Shown: piece after piece, positions 32,801-44,847 of the stretch
How positions within the stretch are numbered: position 1 is the first letter of the stretch
How the letters are laid out: every line of letters begins with the position of its first letter
Origin: Lutraria lutraria
Taxonomy: Eukaryota > Mollusca > Bivalvia > Venerida > Mactridae
Direction of reading: 5' to 3'
Assembly: GCA_964023205.1 (NCBI GenBank)
Contig: OZ026844.1
Location: 11,766,790 to 11,830,789, forward strand
Length of the DNA: 64,000 bases
Notes under the pieces: model-generated
What the model was told of the DNA's origin: nothing
The model's database searches: none
What the model saw: only the letters and a program-made list of their open reading frames with translations
Position numbers and translations under genes: made by a program

Positions 32801-35800
32801 GCATTTATCAATATATTATATCAAATTATCCTTATATAGAGTCAACAAGTCATTATATCATGTCGATGTGTCATTATATGATGTGCATTTATCAATATAT
32901 TATATCAAACGATCCTTACATGGAGTCAACATGTCTTTATATCATGTCGATGTGTCATTATATGATGTGCATTTATCAATATATTATGTCAAACCTTCCT
33001 TACATGGAGTCAACAAGTCATTATATCATGTCGATGTGTCATTATATGATGTGCATTTATCAATATATTATGTCAAACCATCCTTATATGGAGTCAACAA
33101 GTCATTATATGATGTGCATTTATCAATATATTATGTCAAACCATCCTTATATGGAGTCAACAAGTCATTATATCATGTCGATGTGTCATTATATGATGTG
33201 CATTTATCAATATATTATGTCAAACCATCCTTATATGGAGTCAACAAGTCATTATATCATGTCGATGTGTCATTATATGATGTGCATTTATCAATATATT
33301 ATGTCAAACCATCCTGATATGGAGTCAACAAGTCATTATATCATGTCGATGTGTCATTATATGATGTGCATTTATCAATATATTATGTCAAACCATCCTT
33401 TTATGGAGTCAACAAGTCATTATATGATGTGCATTTATCAATATATTATGTCAAACCATCCTTATATGGAGTCAACAAGTGATTATATCATGTCGATGTG
33501 TCATTATATGATGTGCATTTATCAATATATTATGTCAAACCATCCTTATATGGAGTCAACAAGTCATTATATCATGTCGATGTGTCATTATACGATGTGC
33601 ATTTATCAATATATTATGTCAAACCATCCTTATATGGAGTCAACAAGTCATTATATCATGTCGATGTGTCATTATATGATGTGCATTTATCAATACATTA
33701 TGTCAAACCATCCTTACATGGAGTCAACAAGTCATTATATCATGCCGATGTGTCATTATACGATGCGCATTTATCAATATATTATGTCAAACCATCCTTA
33801 CATGGAGTCAACAAGTCATTATATCATGTCGATGTGTCATTATACGATCTGGATTTATCAATATATTATGTTAAACCATCCTTACATGGAGTCAACAAGT
33901 CATAATATCATGTCGATGTGTCATTATACGATGTGCATTTGTCAATATATTATGTCAATCCATCCTTATATGGAGTCAACAAGTCATTAAATCATGTCGA
34001 TGTTACCTTATATGATGTGCATTTATCAATATATTATATCAGATCATCCTTATATAGAGTCAACAAGTCATTATATCATGTCGATGTGTCATTATATGAT
34101 GTGCATTTATCAATATATTATATCAAACGATCCTTACATGGAGTCAACAAGTCATTATATCATGTCGATGTGTCATTATATGATGTGCATTTATCAATAT
34201 ATTATGTCAAACCATCCTTACATGGAGTCAACAAGTCATTATATCATGTCAATGTGTCATTATATGATGTGCATTTATCAATATATTATGTCAAACCATC
34301 CTTATATGGAGTCAACAAGTCATTATATGATGTGCATTTTTCAATATATTATGTCAAACCATCCTTATATGGAGTCAACATGTCATTATATCATGTCGAT
34401 GTGTCATTATATGATGTGCATTTATCAATATATTATGTCAAACAATCCTTATATGGAGTCAACAAATCATTATATCATGTCGATGTGTCATTATACGATG
34501 TGCATTTATCAATATATTATGTCAAACCATCCTTACATGGAGTCAACAAGTCATTATATGATGTGCATTTATCAATATATTATGTCAAACCATCCTTATA
34601 TGGAGTCAACAAGTGATTATATCATGTCGATGTGTCATTATATGATGTGCATTTATCAATATATTATGTCAAACCATCCTTATATGGAGTCAACAAGTCA
34701 TTATATCATGCCGATGTGTCATTATACGATGTGCATTTATCAACATATTATGTCAAACCATCCTTACATGGAGTCAACAAGTCATTATATCATGTCGATG
34801 TGTCATTATACGATGTGCATTTATCAATATATTATGTTAAACCATCCTTACATGGAGTCAACAAGTCATTATATCATGTCGATGTGTCATTATACGATGT
34901 GCGTTTGTCAATATATTATGTCAATCCATCCTTATATGGAGTCAACAAGTCATTAAATCATGTCGATGTGACCTTATATGATGTGCATTTATCAATATAT
35001 TATATCAAACGATCCTTATATGGAGTCAACAAGTCATTATATCATGTCGATGTGTCATTATATGATGTGCATTTATCAATATATTATGTCAAACCATCCT
35101 TATATGGAGTCAACAAGTCATTATATCATGTCGATGTGTCATTATACGATGTGCATTTATCAATATATTATGTCAAACCATCCTTATATGGAGTCAACAA
35201 GTCATTATATCATGTCGATGTGTCATTATATGATGTGCATTTATCAATACATTATGTCAAACCATCCTTACATGGAGTCAACAAGTCATTATATCATGCC
35301 GATGTGTCATTATACGATGCGCATTTATCAATATATTATGTCAAACCATCCTTACATGGAGTCAACAAGTCATTATATCATGTCGATGTGTCATTATACG
35401 ATCTGGATTTATCAATATATTATGTTAAACCATCCTTACATGGAGTCAACAAGTCATAATATCATGTCGATGTGTCATTATACGATGTGCATTTGTCAAT
35501 ATATTATGTCAATCCATCCTTATATGGAGTCAACAAGTCATTAAATCATGTCGATGTTACCTTATATGATGTGCATTTATCAATATATTATATCAGATCA
35601 TCCTTATATAGAGTCAACAAGTCATTATATCATGTCGATGTGTCATTATATGATGTGCATTTATCAATATATTATATCAAACGATCCTTACATGGAGTCA
35701 ACAAGTCATTATATCATGTCGATGTGTCATTATATGATGTGCATTTATCAATATATTATGTCAAACCATCCTTACATGGAGTCAACAAGTCATTATATCA

Positions 35801-36582
35801 TGTCAATGTGTCATTATATGATGTGCATTTATCAATATATTATGTCAAACCATCCTTATATGGAGTCAACAAGTCATTATATGATGTGCATTTTTCAATA
35901 TATTATGTCAAACCATCCTTATATGGAGTCAACATGTCATTATATCATGTCGATGTGTCATTATATGATGTGCATTTATCAATATATTATGTCAAACAAT
36001 CCTTATATGGAGTCAACAAATCATTATATCATGTCGATGTGTCATTATACGATGTGCATTTATCAATATATTATGTCAAACCATCCTTACATGGAGTCAA
36101 CAAGTCATTATATGATGTGCATTTATCAATATATTATGTCAAACCATCCTTATATGGAGTCAACAAGTGATTATATCATGTCGATGTGTCATTATATGAT
36201 GTGCATTTATCAATATATTATGTCAAACCATCCTTATATGGAGTCAACAAGTCATTATATCATGCCGATGTGTCATTATACGATGTGCATTTATCAACAT
36301 ATTATGTCAAACCATCCTTACATGGAGTCAACAAGTCATTATATCATGTCGATGTGTCATTATACGATGTGCATTTATCAATATATTATGTTAAACCATC
36401 CTTACATGGAGTCAACAAGTCATTATATCATGTCGATGTGTCATTATACGATGTGCGTTTGTCAATATATTATGTCAATCCATCCTTATATGGAGTCAAC
36501 AAGTCATTAAATCATGTCGATGTGACCTTATATGATGTGCATTTATCAATATATTATATCAAACGATCCTTATATGGAGTCA
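27165..36582. repeat. 4,709-bp tandem block duplication inside the satellite
   Basis: Bases 27,165-31,873 recur at 31,874-36,582, overlapping the second copy of the 4,604-bp block. The two periods differ by 105 bp, exactly five 21-bp monomers. Isolated substitutions separate the copies, for example GAGTGAACAAG near 27,624 against GAGTCAACAAG near 32,333. The match ends where GTCGATATG faces GTCGATGTG. Confidence 0.82.
28773..31880. repeat. 1,554-bp tandem block duplication nested in the 4.7-kb block
   Basis: Bases 28,773-30,326 recur at 30,327-31,880, a period of 1,554 or exactly 74 monomers of 21 bp. Because it lies inside the 4,709-bp block, the same pair appears again at about 33.48-36.59 kb. 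One visible difference is CAATACATTATG near 29,157 against CAATATATTATG near 30,711. This gives a relative order: the 1,554-bp duplication came before the 4,709-bp one. Confidence 0.82.
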
Positions 36583-37978
36583 ACAAGTCATTATATCATG
36601 TCGATGTGTCATTATATGATGTGCATTTATCAATATATTATGTCAAACCATCCTTATATGGAGTCAACAAGTCATTATATGATGTGCATTTATCAATATA
36701 TTATGTCAAACCATCCTTATATGGAGTCAACAAGTCATTATATCATGTTGATGTGTCATTATATGATGTGCATTTATCAATATATTATGTCAAACCATCC
36801 TTATATGGAGTCAACAAGTCATTATATCATGTCGATGTGTCATTATACGATGTGCATTTATCAATATATTATGTTAAACCATCCTTACATGGAGTCAACA
36901 AGTCATTATATCATGTCGATGTGTCATTATACGATGTGCATTTGTCAATATATTATGTCAATCCATGCTTATATGGAGTCAACAAGTCATTATATCATGT
37001 CGATGTGTCATTATACGATGTGCATTTATCAATATATTATGTCAAACCATCATTATATGGAGTCAACAAGTCATTATATCATGTCGATGTGTCATTATAT
37101 GATGTGCATTTATCAATATATTATGTCAAACCATCCTAACATGGAGTCAACAAGTCATTATATCATGCCGATGTGTCATTATACGATGTGCATTTATCAA
37201 TATATTATGTCAAACCATCCTTATATGGAGTCAACAAGTCATTATATCATGTCGATGTGTCATTATACGATGTGGATTTATCAATATATTATGTTAAACC
37301 ATCCTTACATGGAGTCAACAAGTCATTATATCATGTCGATGTGTCATTATACGATGTGCATTTGTCAATATATTATGTCAATCCATCCTTATATGGAGTC
37401 AACAAGTCATTAAATCATGTCGATGAGACCTTATATGATGTGCATTTATCAATATATTATATCAAATCATCCTTATATAGAGTCAACAAGTCATTATATC
37501 ATGTCGATGTGTCATTATATGATGTGCATTTATCAATATATTATATGAAACGATCCTTACATGGAGTCAACAAGTCTTTATATCATGTCGATGTGTCATT
37601 ATATGATGTGCATTTATCAATATATTATGTCAAACCATCCTTACATGGAGTCAACAAGTCATTATATCATGTCGATGTGTCATTATATGATGTGCATTTA
37701 TCAATATATTATGTCAAACCATCCTTATATGGAGTCAACAAGTCATTATATCATGTCGATGTGTCATTATATGATGTGCATTTATCAATATATTATGTCA
37801 AACCATCCTTATATGGAGTCAACAAGTCATTATATGATGTGCATTTATCAATATATTATATCAAACCATCCTTATATGGAGTCAACAAGTCATTATATCA
37901 TGTCGATGTGTCATTATATGATGTGCTTTTATCAATATATTATATCAAACGATCCTTACATGGAGTCAACAAGTCATC

Positions 37979-40900
37979 ATATCATGTCGATGTGTCATTA
38001 TATGATGTGCATTTATCAATATATTATGTGAAACCATCCTTACATGGAGTCAACAAGTCATTATATCATGTCGATGTGTCATTATATGATGTGCATTTAT
38101 CAATATATTATGTCAAACCATCCTTATATGGAGTCAACAAGTATTTATATGATGTGCATTTATCAATATATTATGTCAAACCATCCTTATATGGAGTCAA
38201 CAAGTATTTATATGATGTGCATTTATCAATATATTATGTCAAACCATCCTTATATGGAGTCAACAAGTCATTATATCATGTCGATGTGTCATTATATGAT
38301 GTGCATTTATCAATATATTATGTCAAACAATCCTTATATGGAGTCAACAAGTCATTATATCATGTCGATGTGTCATTATACGATGTGCATTTATCATAAT
38401 ATTATGTCAAACCATCCTTACATGGAGTCAACAAGTCATTATATGATGTGCATTTATCAATATATTATGTCAAACCATCCTTATATGGAGTCAACAAGTG
38501 ATTATATCATGTCGATGTGTCATTATATGATGTGCATTTATCAATATATTATGTCAAACCATCCTTACATGGAATCAACAAGTCATTATATCATGCCGAT
38601 GTGTCATTATACGATGTGCATTTATCAACATATTATGTCAAACCATCCTTATATGGAGTCAACAAGTCATTATATCATGTCGATGTGTCATTATACGATG
38701 TGCATTTATCAATATATTATGTTAAACCATCCTTACATGGAGTCAACAAGTCATTATATCATGTCGATGTGTCATTATACGATGTGCATTTGTCAATATA
38801 TTATGTCAATCCATCCTTATATGGAGTCAACAAGTCATTAAATCATGTCGATGTGACCTTATATGATGTGCATTTATCAATATATTACATGTATATCAAA
38901 TCATCCTTATATAGAGTCAACAAGTCATTATATCATGTCGATGTGTCATTATACGATGTGCATTTGTCAATATATTATGTCAATCCATCCTTATATGGAG
39001 TCAACAAGTCATTAAATCATGTCGATGTGACCTTATATGATGTGCATTTATCAATATATTATATCAAATCATCCGTATATAGAGTCAACAAGTCATTATA
39101 TCATGTCGATGTGTCATTATATGATGTGCATTTATCAATATATTATATCAAACGATCCTTACATGGAGTCAACAAGTCATTATATCATGTCGATGTGTCA
39201 TTATATGATGTGCATTTATCAATATATTATGTCAAACCATCCTTATATGGAGTCAACAAGTCATTATATCATGTCGATGTGTCATTATATGATGTGCATT
39301 TATCAATATATTATGTCAAACCATCCTTACATGGAGTCAACAAGTCATTATATGATGTGCATTTATCAATATATTATGTCAAACCATCCTTATATGGAGT
39401 CAACAAGTCATTATATGATGTGCATTTATCAATATATTATATCAAACCATCCTTATATGGAGTCAACAAGTCATTATATCATGTCGATGTGTCATTATAT
39501 GATGTGCATTTATCAATATATTATGTCAAACCATCCTTATATGGAGTCAACAAGTCATTATATCATGTCGATGTGTCATTATATGATGTGCATTTATCAA
39601 TATATTATATCAAACGATCCTTACATGGAGTCAACAAGTCATTATATCATGTCGATGTGTCATTATATGATGTGCATTTATCAATATATTATGTGAAACC
39701 ATCCTTACATGGAGTCAACAAGTCATTATATCATGTCGATGTGTCATTATATGATGTGCATTTATCAATATATTATGTCAAACCATCCTTATATGGAGTC
39801 AACAAGTATTTATATGATGTGCATTTATCAATATATTATGTCAAACCATCCTTATATGGAGTCAACAAGTATTTATATGATGTGCATTTATCAATATATT
39901 ATGTCAAACCATCCTTATATGGAGTCAACAAGTCATTATATCATGTCGATGTGTCATTATATGATGTGCATTTATCAATATATTATGTCAAACAATCCTT
40001 ATATGGAGTCAACAAGTCATTATATCATGTCGATGTGTCATTATACGATGTGCATTTATCATAATATTATGTCAAACCATCCTTACATGGAGTCAACAAG
40101 TCATTATATGATGTGCATTTATCAATATATTATGTCAAACCATCCTTATATGGAGTCAACAAGTGATTATATCATGTCGATGTGTCATTATATGATGTGC
40201 ATTTATCAATATATTATGTCAAACCATCCTTACATGGAATCAACAAGTCATTATATCATGCCGATGTGTCATTATACGATGTGCATTTATCAACATATTA
40301 TGTCAAACCATCCTTACATGGAGTCAACAAGTCATTATATCATGTCGATGTGTCATTATACGATGTGCATTTATCAATATATTATGTTAAACCATCCTTA
40401 CATGGAGTCAACAAGTCATTATATCATGTCGATGTGTCATTATACGATGTGCATTTGTCAATATATTATGTCAATCCATCCTTATATGGAGTCAACAAGT
40501 CATTAAATCATGTCGATGTGACCTTATATGATGTGCATTTATCAATATATTACATGTATATCAAATCATCCTTATATAGAGTCAACAAGTCATTATATCA
40601 TGTCGATGTGTCATTATACGATGTGCATTTGTCAATATATTATGTCAATCCATCCTTATATGGAGTCAACAAGTCATTAAATCATGTCGATGTGACCTTA
40701 TATGATGTGCATTTATCAATATATTATATCAAATCATCCGTATATAGAGTCAACAAGTCATTATATCATGTCGATGTGTCATTATATGATGTGCATTTAT
40801 CAATATATTATATCAAACGATCCTTACATGGAGTCAACAAGTCATTATATCATGTCGATGTGTCATTATATGATGTGCATTTATCAATATATTATGTCAA

Positions 40901-41080
40901 ACCATCCTTATATGGAGTCAACAAGTCATTATATCATGTCGATGTGTCATTATATGATGTGCATTTATCAATATATTATGTCAAACCATCCTTACATGGA
41001 GTCAACAAGTCATTATATGATGTGCATTTATCAATATATTATGTCAAACCATCCTTATATGGAGTCAACAAGTCATTATA
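37979..41080. repeat. 1,665-bp tandem block duplication near the array end
   Basis: Bases 37,979-39,643 recur from 39,644 to about 41,080, where the second copy is cut short. Both copies carry a 6-bp insertion (ATTACATGTATATC, near 38,886 and 40,551) that I did not see elsewhere. It explains a period of 1,665, or 6 modulo 21. One difference is CCTTATATGG near 38,650 against CCTTACATGG near 40,315. Confidence 0.82.
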
Positions 41081-41284
41081 TCATGTTGATGTGTCATTAT
41101 ATGATGTGCATTTATCAATATATTATGTCAAACCATCCTTATATGGAGTCAACAAGTCATTATATCATGTCGATGTGTCATTATATGATGTGCATTTATC
41201 AATATATTATGTCAAACCATCATTACATGGAGTCAACAAGTCATTATATCATGTCGATGTGTCATTATATGATGTGCATTTATC

Positions 41285-41653
41285 AATATATTATTTCAAA
41301 CCATCCTTATATGGAGTCAACAAGTCATTATATCATGCCGATGTGTCATTATATGATGTGCATTTATCAATACATTATATCAAACCATCCTTATGTGGAG
41401 TCAACCAGACATTATATCATGTCGATGTGTCATTATATGATGTGCATTTATAAATATATTATGTCAAACCATCCTTGCATGGAGTCAACAAGTCTTTATA
41501 TCATGTCGATGTGTCATTATATGATGTGCATTTATCAATATATTATGTCAAACCATCCTTACATGGAGTCAACAAGTCATTATATCATGTCGATGTGTCA
41601 TTGTATGATGTGCATTTATCAATTTATTATGTCAAACCATCCTTACATGGAGT
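41285..41653. repeat. Degenerate terminal units and right edge of the satellite
   Basis: The last four or so units carry variants not seen in the interior: TATTTCAAACC, TTATGTGGAG, CAACCAGACATT, TTTATAAATATA, CCTTGCATGG, CATTGTATGATG and TCAATTTATT. The array stops within monomer c after GGAGTC at about 41,653. It then passes directly into unique sequence beginning TGAAAGCTGAAAGTAG. Raised private variation at the edge is what unequal exchange predicts for satellite margins. Confidence 0.75.
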
Positions 41654-44059
41654 CTGAAAGCTGAAAGTAGAACTACTTTTACGGCAAGATATTTTATTGG
41701 ACAGTGAATACGCGGTTTTAATTCTAGGCATTTGAATATCTCGTGTATCTACCGACAAGCACTTATTTAGATACATGACTCTTTCCATGTTATACAATAA
41801 AATGATTTGAAATATATTTAGATCTGACACACTTAATTGGGGAAAGATTCCTGATACTTCTATATAATCACACCATTTAGTTGCGTACTATTTCCTTTAT
41901 GCTGCATTCTTTTAACCAAGCTGTTATGGAGTCCAGCGACAAAATTTTGGTCAACGATTACAAAGGACTTGATTTTGATAAAAATCAAGTTCAACAAAAA
42001 TGTCCTTAGTACCAATAGAATGTTACGGCCGTAAGCACGAAAAGTCCAGCTAACTTACTCTTACATATCTCGACTTATCTTTGCATTGTACTCTTTTCAC
42101 AAAATAAACAACAAGCAATTCATGTCTGGTCAATATCGGGAATTGCTCCAAACAGGGGAAACAACTCATACAGAATGATACACATTTGTTGTAAGAGTTT
42201 CACTTCTTTGTATTCGACCCTATTGTGCTGCGTTAAATAAACGTATATGTCCCAGTGCCATGCTTGACAATATACTTTGAATCGAAATGAGGTCAATGCG
42301 TAAAAAGTAGAAGCAAAGTTTCATATACAAAATGTATACATAATAGTTGACCTATATATTCCATATAGTAAAATAGGAAAATATTGCACCAAAAATACGT
42401 GATAACAACCAAAATCATGGTCCAAGGTAAGAGCTATATAAATATCAAATCTTAAATAAATAGCATTATAAGCCAATATCCAGGAAAGGTCAAATCGAGA
42501 TTTGATGATATGGATGCGTGTGTAAGTATCAAAGCATTATTGTAACTAGAGAAAAAATAAAATCTAGTTAACGAAACATAACACATTTATGTAACATTAT
42601 TATCTAATCTAACCAAGGTCTATGTCAAACCGAAGTTTTGTGAGATGTGTGCATTTGGAATGGTGACTGTTTAAATTAAGACCTGTTTTCATAAAATTGA
42701 TATACAAACGTTTCAGCTTATAATGTTCCTTTACATAATCTTTACACGTGCACAGTGGGCATTTTGACAAACTTAATGAATACACTTAAATGATAAATAA
42801 AGAAATATATTGTTAATTTTAATTTATTATATATATTTATAACATGTAATATTATATAATTATATATATATTTCTGTTTTTCAGGGCAGTTTTATAAGAA
42901 ACGTTCGACATCTTTAATAAACAATGTACATGCATCATAAAAATATAACATAAATTTGCCATAAACTATTTAGATGTGTATACAAGAAAACAATAACAGA
43001 ATAACGAGACAAATGTTATTTTTTGACAGACAATTAATGTTGAGGAGACAAACAACTACAACAATATATACATATTATATGTGTAACTCTTATTTTCTAT
43101 CTTTGGTACGTATATTAGTGTATCACCAACTTGAGCAATCTTTTTAATGCAAACATTAAGCCTACATAATGGACAAAATAATTTGATACCAAACCAATTC
43201 GAGAATCTTATAAAAACATAAATATGACATGATTTTGTGTGTGAATTATCTAATGTTGATATTCCAAAAACAATGTAACGTTGGTTATGGCAGGGATGAA
43301 AGGATTTGACTAAGTCTGTAGGTAAAACTTACACACCATTCTGATAAATAGAAATGGGTTAGTTATTGACAAACACAATATGGTTCCTAAATAACGTTTG
43401 TATGACAAGGTTAAAGTATATTATATACAGTCCTTAAACTATGACATCACTCATATATACACAAATACATGTACAATCAATTAATATCATAACATATCAC
43501 AAAATAAACACTGCGGAAATAAGTAAAATACGAACATATTAAAATTGGTAAAATGTATCAGTATAAAAAGTGATGAAACAATAGTCAGTATGCGAAATGA
43601 AGAAAGTTACCTATAAACACGTGACCTACGTCTCACTGTGTAGATGAGTGTGATCACATGGTATTAAAATGAAATAATATTGCTACATATATATATAAAT
43701 AACGAAACATTTAACAATCAGGACAGATCCATTCCTCTGTCCTCGTAATTCACACAGTCTGTGATGAACTATCAGGATGCTTAATTGATGGATGGAAATC
43801 TGAAACATTTCATATACAAAATGTACCTCCGTTCCTGAAACACAACTGGACAGTTCGTTCCTTGGTTCACAACCAACGTTTCAATGTTTAGAACATCACC
43901 ATTCCTATCCTGACGTACTAAACTTTTACCGAAACTCGTAGAGGTCACAATAACTTACTGAAGTTAGTAGCGATCAAAACGTAAAGTTATTCGTTTTCGC
44001 GACGTACTCAATCATTCACTATAACAAAATATCAGCACCAAATATTTGCACAAACTAAC
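41654..44059. other. AT-rich intergenic stretch; no gene recognised
   Basis: This unique sequence lies between the satellite edge and the stop codon of the receptor gene. It includes a low-complexity TA-rich run at about 42,815-42,880. The part nearest 44,059 must hold the 3' UTR of the minus-strand gene, but no AATAAA on that strand stands close to the stop, so I cannot place its end. The short frames here show no recognisable domain. Confidence 0.6.
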
Positions 44060-44847
44060 CTACACACGAGATATTTTCTCCATTGAACCACCAATTTGCA
44101 TCATATCCGGTAATGGCACTTGTTCATTAGCAAAATTCATTGCAGGTGCACCATTATACTTAGAACTATCAATGACGTCATCGTCTCTATAGCGCAAATA
44201 ATCAGATGATAATCCATTTTGTTTATAAGATGGCGGAGAAAAATTGCGTTTCGGACTACTCCGAGATTTTCGAACTTTTTCTTTTGGAACAGCAGACGGT
44301 AAATGATCGTAATTTTTTGTATAATCATCTTGTCTTTGAGCATGCGCACGCTGCTGTTCCGGTTCACGTGGCGGAAGTTCCGGTCGACATGGCGGTACTG
44401 CAAGCTGTGTCCGCGGTTGCTTCTTTATTTGCCCATTATGATTTGTAGAGTCAGATGGCTTTTTAAAACTATGATGAGTGCTTAAACCATAGCTAGAAGA
44501 TGGTGGCCTATACACTGGTGAGTCTGGAAATGAACGCGTTTGGTCAGAATTTGAACTTTGTTCCCTCGAACCAGTGGTCCTTCTCGGGCTTACACTTCCG
44601 GTCGATATTTCCTGTTGATTATCACTGTCATCGTGTTTTGGATGGATATACATTTCATTTCCATCAAACGCTTTATTCACTATTCCTCCATTTGAGAAAT
44701 GACTGTTTCCACCATTTAAGAAGTTTTGGGCTTTTCTCCATTCAGACATAGTCCCTCCACTTGGTCCTGGATTAGCCATTTGTAATGGAGGGTAGACAGT
44801 ACCAGTTCTAATCTCATATTTTATATCCTTTAGTTTGTTCTCTAACT
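44060..44847 (-). CDS. Receptor exon 8: cytoplasmic tail
   Basis: The exon is 788 nt, entered at ATTGTAG|AGTTAG in phase 1 and closed by TAG at 44,060-44,062. It encodes ELENKLKDIKYEIR, then about 240 residues rich in Ser, Pro, Asn, Gln and charged residues with no folded domain that I recognise. Visible short motifs are PELPPREP (proline-rich), PVYRPPSSSYG and the C-terminus EKISRV. That C-terminus fits a class I PDZ ligand (S/T-x-hydrophobic). Its roles in signalling or anchoring are inferred only. Confidence 0.82.

Larger units (their letters stand above)
1..41653. repeat. Satellite array: 84-bp units built from four 21-bp monomers
   Basis: The whole stretch is head-to-tail copies of an 84-bp unit; the first complete one is 3-86. 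Each unit splits into four related 21-bp monomers, for example a = 3-23, b = 24-44, c = 45-65, d = 66-86, each starting TC[A/C][A/T]TATAT followed by an ATGTC- or GAGTC-like core. Some units are 63 bp because monomer d is absent (for example near 150-212). Common point variants are TATATGG/TACATGG and TATGATG/TACGATG. Rarer variants are a 7-bp TAATCCA insertion, a 16-bp internal deletion giving GATATTTTGTC, and a TTTCTTCAAAACC junction. The array enters from the left edge, so its full length is unknown. No unrelated sequence interrupts it. It is most simply a satellite or macrosatellite. I see no support for a gene in it. Confidence 0.97.

Noticed and set aside
1..41653. CRISPR-like or other spaced repeat array
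   Set aside because: There are no unique spacers. Repeats are contiguous and diverged, and the window is plainly eukaryotic.
10..41664. Dozens of long plus-strand open frames through the satellite, as protein-coding genes
   Set aside because: They exist in two overlapping frames because the unit is a multiple of three without stops. They end at single-base variants, and common variants are not biased to synonymous sites in either frame.
44206..44751. Plus-strand frames opposite receptor exon 8
   Set aside because: Antisense shadows of a coding exon with no domain and poor composition.
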